A DNA stretch of 6,634 bases from Bacteroidota bacterium (GTDB taxonomy: Bacteria > Bacteroidota > Ignavibacteria > Ignavibacteriales > Ignavibacteriaceae). Shown here piece by piece: positions 1 to 6,611 of the stretch. Position numbers and translations under genes: made by a program. Within the stretch, counting starts at the first letter, position 1; every line of letters begins with the position of its first letter. Under the pieces are notes generated by a model. It did no database searches. It was given only the letters and a program-made list of their open reading frames with translations, and was not told the DNA's origin. The stretch is taken from positions 1 through 6,634 of the forward strand of contig JAJYCM010000152.1 of the NCBI GenBank assembly GCA_021778375.1, given 5' to 3'.

Positions 1-89
1 AGGTTCTGAAACTTTCGCTTTTTAATTCCCGGTAACATTTTTTCAAAAAGCCAGCCGAGTTCATTTTCAGAAATTTGTAAGGATGGCAT
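1..89 (-). CDS. Start of an unidentified protein, truncated by the window edge
   Basis: This is the N-terminal 29 codons of a gene that runs off the left edge of the window. The peptide begins MPSLQISENELGWLFEKM and continues with a basic stretch (LPGIKKRKFQN). The start is well fixed: reading upstream in frame, a TGA at 105-107 is met after five non-start codons, and a good Shine-Dalgarno sequence (GGAGAG) sits 7 bases before the ATG. It shows no signal peptide, so a cytoplasmic product is likely. It lies 55 bases downstream of the TPR lipoprotein gene on the same strand and is probably the next gene of the same operon. I do not recognise the family from so short a piece and propose no function. 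Confidence 0.72.
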   Translation of the reverse strand, partial: MPSLQISENELGWLFEKMLPGIKKRKFQN

Positions 90-96
90 AATTAGA

Positions 97-102
97 CTCT
101 CC
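97..102 (-). promoter_or_regulatory. Shine-Dalgarno site of the truncated leftmost gene
   Basis: On the minus strand this reads GGAGAG, 7 bases before the ATG at 89. It is the best ribosome binding site in the window and is the main evidence that the small truncated frame is a real gene. Confidence 0.65.
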
Positions 103-144
103 GATCAATTCAACTTTAATCTTGCATGATATTTTTATTTACAT

Positions 145-2616
145 CTACCTATTAGATCTATTCAAGATTCCCCTGTTAAAAACTCTAATAAGTGTATCCG
201 GGTTTGCAGTAGCATTTGGCTGCACAATATTTCCGGTATTTGGTAATGTGGCTGCTTGAGCTCGTTTAGTTACGCTATCGTTTACAACTGTTGCTGTCTC
301 AGCGGTACCAGTTTTATTTAAGACAGCTAAATTTTGGGCATCTTCAAATTCCTGGAGGCTCAATCTTTTAAATTTTGCAGAATCTCCTTTTGACGCGTAA
401 ACTTTAAGGGAATCTTGATAAGCCTTCTCCATTTTTTCTTTTTCTTGATTGTATAGGTTCAATTCCGGTAATATTTCGTTAGAATATACCGTTCTCGGGA
501 ATTTTTTAGCCAAAGTATCATAAATTACTGCAGCTGAATCCAATAGGTTAAGCTTATTTTCTAAAACCCAGCCCGAAGCATAGAGCGCTTTAGGAGCCAG
601 CGTACCAGTTGTGTTTGCTTTATAAACATCATAAAATTTGTTGTATGAAGAATCATACTTTGCTGAATCTAAATATTTTTCTCCTTTTTCATATTTAATC
701 ATTAATGGATCAGAATTAAAGTCGATGAATGGCTTTTGAAGTTTATCAGCCGCCGCATTTACAATACTCTCGTCTTTATACTTATTATAGACAATGTTGA
801 AAAGACTGTCAGCTTTTACCGAATCACCTACTGTTAAATAATATGAACCCATTGCGTATAAAGTTCTTCCTTGGTAAACCGAGCCGGGATGATTTGATAA
901 AATATCTGTATAATAATATAATGCAGAATCAGGAAGATTGAATTCTGAGAGAAGTAAATTGCCTTTATCATAATCAAGTTTAATTATTTCATCATTCAAA
1001 GTATCTGCTGAAACCGTCGGGCGCATCGGTGGTTTTTTGCGAATTACTTCTGCCGGATTAACTCTATTCTGATTATATTGATTCGGATATTGCCCGGGTA
1101 CTTGGTTAAGAAATCGATTATCCGTTGGATTTGGATTTTGACCGGCAGTTTGATTCGGGTTTTGATTAGTTATTTGGTTAGGTTTTTGCCCGGTTGCTTG
1201 GTTTAAAAATTGATTACTTATCGGATTCGGATTTGCGGAGTTGGGAATATTAGATTTTGTCGTGTCGCGAAAATTCGTGTTATAGTTCCCGGTTGTATCG
1301 GTGAGGGGAACTCCGTTCGGGGCATAACGGTTTAGTAATTTATTTTCCGTTGAAAGATTTTGCAGAGTATCCTTTTTCCCATAAAGATAATTTGTGTTAG
1401 CTGTATCGGAATAAAAAGCGATTGAATCTTTAACAAAAGCCTCAGGGTCTTTAAGATAGACCAACTGCCTATTATCCTGATCTAATTGAGCTGAAACATT
1501 TCTAAACCTTTTAAATACATCTGCCTTGGAACGAGCCAGCAAAATATCTTCTTGGGGAGCTGTCGACAAAATAACTTTGTTATAATAAGTCTCTGCGCTA
1601 TCCAGATTTTTATAATGATTTTCATAAAGATCTGCTATATTAAGTCTTGCTAAACCTGAGTAGGGAGTTCTAACATAAGCAGTATCAACAAATTTAAATT
1701 GTTCTAAGGCATCGTCAAACCGTCCAAGTTTTACAAGAGTCAAACCTCTCTGAAATTCAATCGTGCTTAACGAGTCAGCATATTTATCTTGAACGATCAT
1801 CTTTTCAAAAATGTCAAGTGACTTCTTATTGTCATCAGATTCACGTAAAGTTTTTCCAAGATCTATTTCAGTATTATAAAGTATATTAAATGTCGGCGAA
1901 TATTTTGTAACAAGTTCAAATGATTTTATAGCGCTTTTATAATCACCTAACTTCACATAAAGTAATCCTGTTTCATAAACCACCTCAGCATTTGTTGCGC
2001 CATCGTTTGAAACCGTTAGAAATTGTTTCAGCAGGTCAATTGCTCCTGGATAATCTTGCTGTGTAATTCTATATTTTATTTCTTCGATAAAGGCATCACG
2101 GCTTAAATTATCTCTTCCGATTTTTGTTGCTTCAGTTCTAACATCATTAAGTGTAGCCAAGCCCTTTGAATAATCACCAAGGTGCATTTGGGTTTTACCA
2201 AGCCAAAGACGAGTTTCCAGGATAAGATCGCTGTTAGGTTGTTTTGTTATTAACTCCTCCAATTCTCTAGACGCCTTTTGAAAATTGGCTTGATAATAAA
2301 ATGACTTGCCGAGCATAAGTAATGCATCATCGACGTAACTGCTTTGGGAATGGAATTGAAGAATTTGAGAGCATTTCTCAACAACTCTCACTAATAGTTG
2401 ATTTGCATTGGGCGGAAGTGCAAACTCATCTACTGAAAACATTTCTTTTTTTTGCTGGTTAATCGCGTCTTCTGCTTGTTGGAAAAGATCAACTGTATCG
2501 TAATAGAGATTGAAATAAGTAGTAAAGTTTTCCCATACTCCGCATCCGAAGAAAATAAACATTGGTAAAATGAAGACAAGCGCTTTTTTAAAATGCGAAT
2601 GTTTTTGTATTTGCAT
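145..2616 (-). CDS. Large TPR-repeat lipoprotein (possibly SprE/PorW-like)
   Basis: An 823-residue envelope protein. The N-terminus has a basic stretch (H6 to K11), a hydrophobic core (about 12-23) and Cys25 in FFGC. This looks like a lipoprotein signal peptide, although Phe at -3 and -2 is off the usual lipobox. Helical pairs of tetratricopeptide type follow at roughly 92-130, 132-160, 174-205, 210-244, 248-282, 284-320 and 321-356. A charged linker then leads to an Asn/Gln/Pro-rich low-complexity stretch (about 455-521). More TPR-like pairs occur at 548-580, 582-617, 640-673 and 674-714. The last 70 or so residues are a polar, probably disordered tail. TPRs are protein-binding scaffolds with no catalysis. 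The layout of N-terminal lipid anchor, TPR blocks and a motif like APKALYASGWVLENKL recalls SprE/PorW of the type IX secretion and gliding machinery; this is an inference and a BamD-like or generic scaffold role is also possible. The start has no clear Shine-Dalgarno, but the signal peptide supports it. Confidence 0.9.
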   Translation of the reverse strand: MQIQKHSHFKKALVFILPMFIFFGCGVWENFTTYFNLYYDTVDLFQQAEDAINQQKKEMFSVDEFALPPNANQLLVRVVEKCSQILQFHSQSSYVDDALLMLGKSFYYQANFQKASRELEELITKQPNSDLILETRLWLGKTQMHLGDYSKGLATLNDVRTEATKIGRDNLSRDAFIEEIKYRITQQDYPGAIDLLKQFLTVSNDGATNAEVVYETGLLYVKLGDYKSAIKSFELVTKYSPTFNILYNTEIDLGKTLRESDDNKKSLDIFEKMIVQDKYADSLSTIEFQRGLTLVKLGRFDDALEQFKFVDTAYVRTPYSGLARLNIADLYENHYKNLDSAETYYNKVILSTAPQEDILLARSKADVFKRFRNVSAQLDQDNRQLVYLKDPEAFVKDSIAFYSDTANTNYLYGKKDTLQNLSTENKLLNRYAPNGVPLTDTTGNYNTNFRDTTKSNIPNSANPNPISNQFLNQATGQKPNQITNQNPNQTAGQNPNPTDNRFLNQVPGQYPNQYNQNRVNPAEVIRKKPPMRPTVSADTLNDEIIKLDYDKGNLLLSEFNLPDSALYYYTDILSNHPGSVYQGRTLYAMGSYYLTVGDSVKADSLFNIVYNKYKDESIVNAAADKLQKPFIDFNSDPLMIKYEKGEKYLDSAKYDSSYNKFYDVYKANTTGTLAPKALYASGWVLENKLNLLDSAAVIYDTLAKKFPRTVYSNEILPELNLYNQEKEKMEKAYQDSLKVYASKGDSAKFKRLSLQEFEDAQNLAVLNKTGTAETATVVNDSVTKRAQAATLPNTGNIVQPNATANPDTLIRVFNRGILNRSNR
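1072..1215 (-). repeat. Three tandem 48-base repeats inside the TPR lipoprotein gene
   Basis: Three consecutive 48-base units (1168-1215, 1120-1167, 1072-1119) encode 16-residue repeats covering residues 468-515. The units align without gaps: NQFLNQATGQKPNQIT, then NQNPNQTAGQNPNPTD, then NRFLNQVPGQYPNQYN. The core G-Q-x-P-N recurs at residues 476, 492 and 508, exactly 16 apart. The first and third units match at 35 of 48 bases by hand count. A half unit (SANPNPIS, residues 460-467) precedes the first. The repeat joins the two TPR blocks and is likely a flexible linker that grew by in-frame duplication. Confidence 0.85.
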
Positions 2617-2661
2617 AAGGGAAGCTATAAAAGATTAAAAAAAAGTAAAAGGTAAAATATT

Positions 2662-3000
2662 TTACAGAGCATCCTTCCCCGATTCCTCGGTTCTAATCCT
2701 AATAACATCCTTAACGTCATAAATAAATATTTTACCGTCTCCTACTTGTCCCGTTTTAGCCGTCTTTAAAATGGCATTTATAGCAGCTTCAAATTTACTG
2801 TCTTCAATTACGATTTCAATTTTTATTTTAGGTACAAATTCAATTCGATATTCGCTGCCGCGGTAGGTTTCGGTATGCCCTTTCTGTCTGCCATAGCCGC
2901 GCACTTCCGAAATTGTTAAACCCCGTATACCCTCTTCGATCAGGGCTTCCTTAACTTCATCTAACTTGAAGGGACGAATAATTGCTTCTATTTTTTTCAT
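2662..3000 (-). CDS. glnB: Nitrogen regulatory protein PII (GlnB type)
   Basis: A 112-residue PII signal transduction protein, the same length as E. coli GlnB. PII trimers bind ATP/ADP and 2-oxoglutarate and tune targets of nitrogen metabolism (glutamine synthetase adenylylation, NtrB, ammonium channels) in the cytoplasm. The family signatures are intact: the T-loop motif YRGSEY at 46-51 with Tyr51, the usual uridylylation site; RQKGHTE at 38-44 with Gln39 for 2-oxoglutarate; Lys58; the B-loop TGQVGDGK at 83-90; and the C-terminal RIR at 101-103 that contacts nucleotide. Thr43 matches E. coli GlnB rather than GlnK (Ala), but the GlnB/GlnK division outside Proteobacteria is uncertain. The ATG lies 12 bases after the secA stop, behind AAGGGA with a 4-base spacer, so it is probably co-transcribed with secA. 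No amtB, glnA or uridylyltransferase gene is in view, so modification of Tyr51 here is unproven. Confidence 0.97.
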   Translation of the reverse strand: MKKIEAIIRPFKLDEVKEALIEEGIRGLTISEVRGYGRQKGHTETYRGSEYRIEFVPKIKIEIVIEDSKFEAAINAILKTAKTGQVGDGKIFIYDVKDVIRIRTEESGKDAL

Positions 3001-3012
3001 AATTTCCCTTTC

Positions 3013-6000
3013 TTATTTACCGTGACAGTTTTTGAATTTCTTACCGCTTCCGCATGGGCAAGGATCGTTCCTGCCAACTTTCTCATCGGCATGAACCGGT
3101 TGAGATTTTCCGGCAACCATTTCTTCACCCCCATCATCTGACGGAGCGCTCATTGCCATGCTTGAAGCACTTTGTTTAATCTGTTTAATTCTTCCCAATG
3201 GCTGACGGCGTTTTTTAGTTTGAACTTCTTCCGGCGCCTGCGGGAAAAATTTGAAGCTGAAAGAGACGACTTCGTTTCTAACTTGCTCTAATAGTGATTC
3301 AAAGATTTTAAATGCTTCTACTTTATATTCTACCAAAGGATCTTTTTGTCCATACGCTCTTAAGCCAATTCCTTCTTTAAGGTCGTCCATTTCGCGGAGA
3401 TGCTCTTTCCATTTATGATCAATAACACTTAACATGGCATAGCGCTCAAGACGGGCCATTAAATCAGACCCAATCATATCTTCTTTTTTCTTGTAAAAAG
3501 ATTTTGCGGCTTCTATAATTTTGTCTCTAATTCCTTCCTTGCCTAATTTTTCAAATTCAACAGGTTCAAGCGGACATTCAACTAGAGTATTTTTAAAGAC
3601 TTCTTCTTTAATTTTATCAGCGTTTACATCTTCGAAGTTTTCTTCTACAATTTCATCTATCCATCCTTCCAAATAGTCGAATATTTCTCCTTTAAGCCTG
3701 TCTCCTTCAAGAGCATGTCTACGCTTTGTATAAATGACCTCTCGTTGTTGATTCATTGTGTCGTCATATTCAAGAAGTCGTTTTCTAATAGAAAAGTTAT
3801 TCTCTTCAACTTTTTTCTGGGCACGTTCAACTGATTTAGTAATAAGAGGATGCTGGATTACTTCGCCTTCTTTAATTCCCATGCGTTGCATTACTGAGGC
3901 AATTCTTTCACTACCGAAAAGACGCATTAAATCATCTTCAAGGGAAAGGAAAAATTTTGTTGTACCGGGGTCTCCTTGCCTTCCGGAACGTCCTCTAAGC
4001 TGACGGTCGATTCGTCTTGATTCATGACGTTCTGTGCCAAGAATAAATAAGCCGCCTCTATCTACCACACCCGCTCCGAGTTTAATATCAGTACCGCGTC
4101 CTGCCATATTGGTTGCAATAGTTACTGCACCTATTTCGCCGGCATGAGCAACAATTTCCGCTTCCCGCTGATGCTGTTTAGCATTCAGAACATTATGCGG
4201 GATAGTTTTCCGTTTAAGCATTCTGCTAATTGTCTCAGACACATCCACCGAAGTTGTTCCTACAAGAACCGGTCTACCTTGCTTTCTTAATTCTTCAATC
4301 TGTTCAATTACTGCATTAAGCTTTTCGCGTTTGGTTTTGAAAACGGCGTCGTCTTGATCTTCTCTTGTTGTGGGTTTGTTAGTAGGGACAACTACAACTT
4401 CAAGCTTATATATTTCAAAGAATTCTGCTTCTTCTGTTTCGGCAGTACCTGTCATACCGGAAAGTTTTTTATACATTCTAAAATAGTTTTGAAGTGTAAT
4501 TGTGGCGAGCGTTTGAGTGTCGCGTTCAACCTTAACATCTTCCTTAGCTTCAATCGCCTGGTGAAGGCCATCGGAATATCTTCTGCCGGGAAGAACACGT
4601 CCGGTAAACTCATCAACAATAGCTATTTTTCCATCTTCAGTAATTACGTACTCATCGTCTTTTTCAAAAAGAGTATATGCTTTTAATAGTTGATGAATAG
4701 TGTGAAGCCTATCGCTGGCTTCTGAAAAGTGGTTATATAATGTATCCTTCTTTTTGATTTTTTGTTCTTCGGAAAGATCTTCTTGATGCTCAATTTTGCT
4801 TATCTCTGTACCGAGATCGGGAATTATAAAAAAGTCCTTTTCAATACTGCTTCCCCTGGCAAGTTCTTCTCTTCCCTTATCGGTAACGTCAATTGTATTG
4901 TTTTTTTCATCAATTGCGAAGTATAGCTCGTCATCAATTATATACATGTTTTTAGCTTTTTCGCGAAGATATTCCATTTCGGTAGACTGGAGTAATTTTT
5001 TATACTCCGGTTCGCTTAAAAGTTTTGCAAGCTTTTTATTTTTAGGAAGACCGCGGTAAGCTCTTAAAAGCTGAACGCCTGCTTGTAATTCATTTTCCTT
5101 TCCGCCTGCATTAAGCAAATCTTCTGCTTCTTGAGTGATTTTCGCAACAAGGTTAGTTTGAAGGCGGTAGAGTTTTTCAACTCGGGGTTTCATTTCGTCA
5201 AACTTTTGGTCGTCAACCTCAACGGGACCGGAAATAATTAATGGAGTTCTTGCTTCATCAATTAAAACAGAGTCAACTTCATCTACGATGGCATAATTAT
5301 GTTTTCTCTGAACGCGGAATTCTTCTTCAGTGGTCATGTTATCGCGGAGATAATCAAAACCAAACTCGTTGTTAGTACCGTAAGTAATATCGCATTCGTA
5401 ATGTTTTTTTCTTTCATTCGGGTCCATCGTATTAAGAATAACACCGACCGTTAAACCATGGAATCGATAAATTTCGCCCATCCATTCGCTATCGCGAAGC
5501 GCGAGATAATCGTTAACGGTAATAAGATGAACGCCACGCCCGGTAAGTGCATTAAGATAAATTGGAAGAGTAGCAACAAGTGTTTTTCCTTCACCGGTAG
5601 CCATTTCAGCTATTTTTCCTTGGTGAAGAACGACGCCGCCCATAAGTTGAACGTCGTAAGGTACCATATCCCATGTAACTTTATTACCGGCAACCGTCCA
5701 ACTTTTACCGAGTAATCTTTGGCAGGTTACCTTCACAACGGCAAAGGCTTCAGGAAGAATTTCATCTAAAATTTCTTCGTATTTTCCGTCAAGTTCTTCT
5801 TCAAGAACATCTATTTCATCGTAAACACTATGCCTGTCAAAATCCTCATTTGACTGAAGTTTTTGTTTAAGCTCATCAATATTAGTTCTAATTTCAGATG
5901 TATATTCTTGAATTTTATTTTTAAATTCCTGAGTTTTAGCCTTAAGCTCTTCATCAGTCAGATCTTTAATCTTTTCATATTCTTCTATTATTTCTTCAAC

Positions 6001-6069
6001 GACAGGCCAGAGTAACTTTTGATCTTTAGAATGCTTATCGCCAAAGACTTTTTTAATCAAATTTAACAT
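3013..6069 (-). CDS. secA: Preprotein translocase ATPase SecA
   Basis: The Sec-pathway motor, which pushes unfolded preproteins through SecYEG using ATP. At 1018 residues it is longer than E. coli SecA (901). Domains in order: NBD1 with the Q-motif region (PYDVQLMGG, 137-145), Walker A (MATGEGKT, 156-163) and Walker B (VDEVD, 262-266); the preprotein-crosslinking domain from about 283 to 480; NBD2 with TIATNMAGRGTD (650-661) and the arginine-finger motif QLRGRSGRQGD (690-700); the scaffold and wing region from LLEYDD (765); and the helical region around HKWKEHL (885-891). The end is a basic/polar linker plus a zinc-binding tail with Cys1004, Cys1006, Cys1015 and His1016, the site that binds SecB and phospholipid in E. 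coli. Extra sequence lies at about 57-104 (acidic, helical) and 284-378. The VAR insertion of E. coli NBD2 is absent. The start follows AAGGA with a 4-base spacer. All catalytic motifs are intact. Confidence 0.99.
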   Translation of the reverse strand: MLNLIKKVFGDKHSKDQKLLWPVVEEIIEEYEKIKDLTDEELKAKTQEFKNKIQEYTSEIRTNIDELKQKLQSNEDFDRHSVYDEIDVLEEELDGKYEEILDEILPEAFAVVKVTCQRLLGKSWTVAGNKVTWDMVPYDVQLMGGVVLHQGKIAEMATGEGKTLVATLPIYLNALTGRGVHLITVNDYLALRDSEWMGEIYRFHGLTVGVILNTMDPNERKKHYECDITYGTNNEFGFDYLRDNMTTEEEFRVQRKHNYAIVDEVDSVLIDEARTPLIISGPVEVDDQKFDEMKPRVEKLYRLQTNLVAKITQEAEDLLNAGGKENELQAGVQLLRAYRGLPKNKKLAKLLSEPEYKKLLQSTEMEYLREKAKNMYIIDDELYFAIDEKNNTIDVTDKGREELARGSSIEKDFFIIPDLGTEISKIEHQEDLSEEQKIKKKDTLYNHFSEASDRLHTIHQLLKAYTLFEKDDEYVITEDGKIAIVDEFTGRVLPGRRYSDGLHQAIEAKEDVKVERDTQTLATITLQNYFRMYKKLSGMTGTAETEEAEFFEIYKLEVVVVPTNKPTTREDQDDAVFKTKREKLNAVIEQIEELRKQGRPVLVGTTSVDVSETISRMLKRKTIPHNVLNAKQHQREAEIVAHAGEIGAVTIATNMAGRGTDIKLGAGVVDRGGLFILGTERHESRRIDRQLRGRSGRQGDPGTTKFFLSLEDDLMRLFGSERIASVMQRMGIKEGEVIQHPLITKSVERAQKKVEENNFSIRKRLLEYDDTMNQQREVIYTKRRHALEGDRLKGEIFDYLEGWIDEIVEENFEDVNADKIKEEVFKNTLVECPLEPVEFEKLGKEGIRDKIIEAAKSFYKKKEDMIGSDLMARLERYAMLSVIDHKWKEHLREMDDLKEGIGLRAYGQKDPLVEYKVEAFKIFESLLEQVRNEVVSFSFKFFPQAPEEVQTKKRRQPLGRIKQIKQSASSMAMSAPSDDGGEEMVAGKSQPVHADEKVGRNDPCPCGSGKKFKNCHGK

Positions 6070-6073
6070 TTAT

Positions 6074-6078
6074 TCCTT
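6074..6078 (-). promoter_or_regulatory. Shine-Dalgarno site of secA
   Basis: On the minus strand this reads AAGGA, 4 bases before the ATG of secA. The spacing is slightly short but supports the assigned start, which also gives the expected SecA N-terminus (MLNLIKKVFG). Confidence 0.6.
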
Positions 6079-6084
6079 TTCTAC

Positions 6085-6106
6085 ATTATATTTTGAGTCT
6101 CAAAAT
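6085..6106 (-). promoter_or_regulatory. Candidate secA promoter element with overlapping palindrome
   Basis: A perfect inverted repeat with 8-base arms and one central base occupies 6090-6106 (minus strand ATTTTGAG-A-CTCAAAAT). Its left end overlaps a TATAAT (6085-6090, minus) lying 16 bases before the secA start. A symmetric site over a -10 box is the usual place for a repressor operator, so it may control secA and the genes behind it. A further copy of the half-site TCTCAAAA occurs at 6163-6170. No matching -35 or Bacteroidota-type TTTG element is seen at the right spacing, and transcription from this box would leave a leader of only about ten bases, so the promoter call is weak while the palindrome itself is certain. 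I do not recognise the cognate regulator. Confidence 0.35.
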
Positions 6107-6215
6107 TAAATATTGAACGCTTGAAATGCAATTTAAATAGAATGGGCTGAAGAAAGAATAATTCTCAAAAAAGAAGATTTTAAGACTTGCAGACATGGGA
6201 TATATAGGTAGAGAA

Positions 6216-6259
6216 GTGCATTCAGAGTGTATTCAGAGTGTATTCATAGTGCATTTAGA
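6216..6259. repeat. Four tandem 11-base direct repeats
   Basis: Four head-to-tail units without gaps: GTGCATTCAGA, GTGTATTCAGA, GTGTATTCATA and GTGCATTTAGA. Differences are confined to positions 4 (C/T), 8 (C/T) and 10 (G/T). The array lies about 150 bases upstream of secA in non-coding DNA. An 11-base period puts each unit on about the same face of the helix, as in binding arrays of OmpR/PhoB-type response regulators. A plain tandem duplication without function is the alternative. Confidence 0.9.
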
Positions 6260-6464
6260 ACTTTGGGGGACTATTATTGATTTTCTTTCTCCTTATTGAA
6301 TGGTTTGTTAGATTTAGTTGGTATTAGGTATAAAATTATAGGGCTTAGAGAAAAAGGGATAACGTTTGATAATATTTAAAATATTCAACTGGAGTATGTG
6401 AAGCAAGAAAAAATAGAAATACCATGTCTAATCTATATCTGTCCAAAATAAAATTGTATATAAC

Positions 6465-6566
6465 GTCGCTACGGGACTTTCAAAATATAGGAAGGAATTA
6501 TATCCTATAATAGTGTAGAGAAAAACCTCCGAGGTTTAGTTTAATGTGCGCTTACCCCAAGGTGGC
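6465..6566. repeat. Cluster of four small hairpins, possible dispersed repeat element
   Basis: Four short inverted repeats follow each other with centres 26 to 33 bases apart. They are GTCGC-TAC-GGGAC (6465-6477, one mismatch); TATAGGA with TCCTATA (6486-6492 and 6503-6509, perfect, 10-base loop); AAACCTC-C-GAGGTTT (6523-6537, perfect 7-base arms); and an imperfect stem closed by ACC-CCAA-GGT (6550-6566, one bulge and one wobble pair). The third would read into TTTTT on the minus strand and could be a terminator for a gene lying to the right. As a group they look like a hairpin-rich intergenic element of REP or MITE type, but only comparison with the rest of the genome could show this. Confidence 0.4.
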
Positions 6567-6611
6567 AGATTTAATTAGGTTATGGGCAATATTATGTTTA
6601 ATTTTGTTTAT

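Noticed and set aside
90..144. Possible terminator between the lipoprotein gene and the leftmost gene
   Set aside because: No stem followed by a T tract is visible on the minus strand in these 55 bases; read-through into the next gene is more likely.
3758..4003. Plus-strand open frame of 81 codons
   Set aside because: It lies wholly inside secA on the opposite strand, has a Ser/Arg-rich composition typical of an antisense frame and no supporting ribosome binding site or family features.
4354..4686. Plus-strand open frame of 110 codons
   Set aside because: Antisense to conserved SecA motifs including the region around GMTGTAET; the conserved gene explains the sequence, and the predicted peptide resembles no family I know.
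4796..5059. Plus-strand open frame of 87 codons
   Set aside because: Antisense to the SecA crosslinking-domain insertion; Ser/Leu/Phe-rich shadow of charged coding sequence.
5458..5715. Plus-strand open frame of 85 codons
   Set aside because: Antisense to the SecA Walker A region; no independent evidence of coding.
6195..6299. Plus-strand 34-codon frame reading through the 11-base repeats
   Set aside because: No ribosome binding site, and the 11-base unit is not a multiple of three, so the repeat is not preserved at the protein level.
6294..6299. AAGGAG-like sequence on the minus strand (6289-6295 region, ATAAGGAGAAAG)
   Set aside because: A good Shine-Dalgarno match, but no ATG, GTG or TTG lies at a suitable distance downstream, so it marks no gene.
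6371..6385. Palindrome AATATTT-A-AAATATT
   Set aside because: Perfect 7-base arms but made only of A and T in an AT-rich stretch, so easily due to chance; no promoter or gene beside it.
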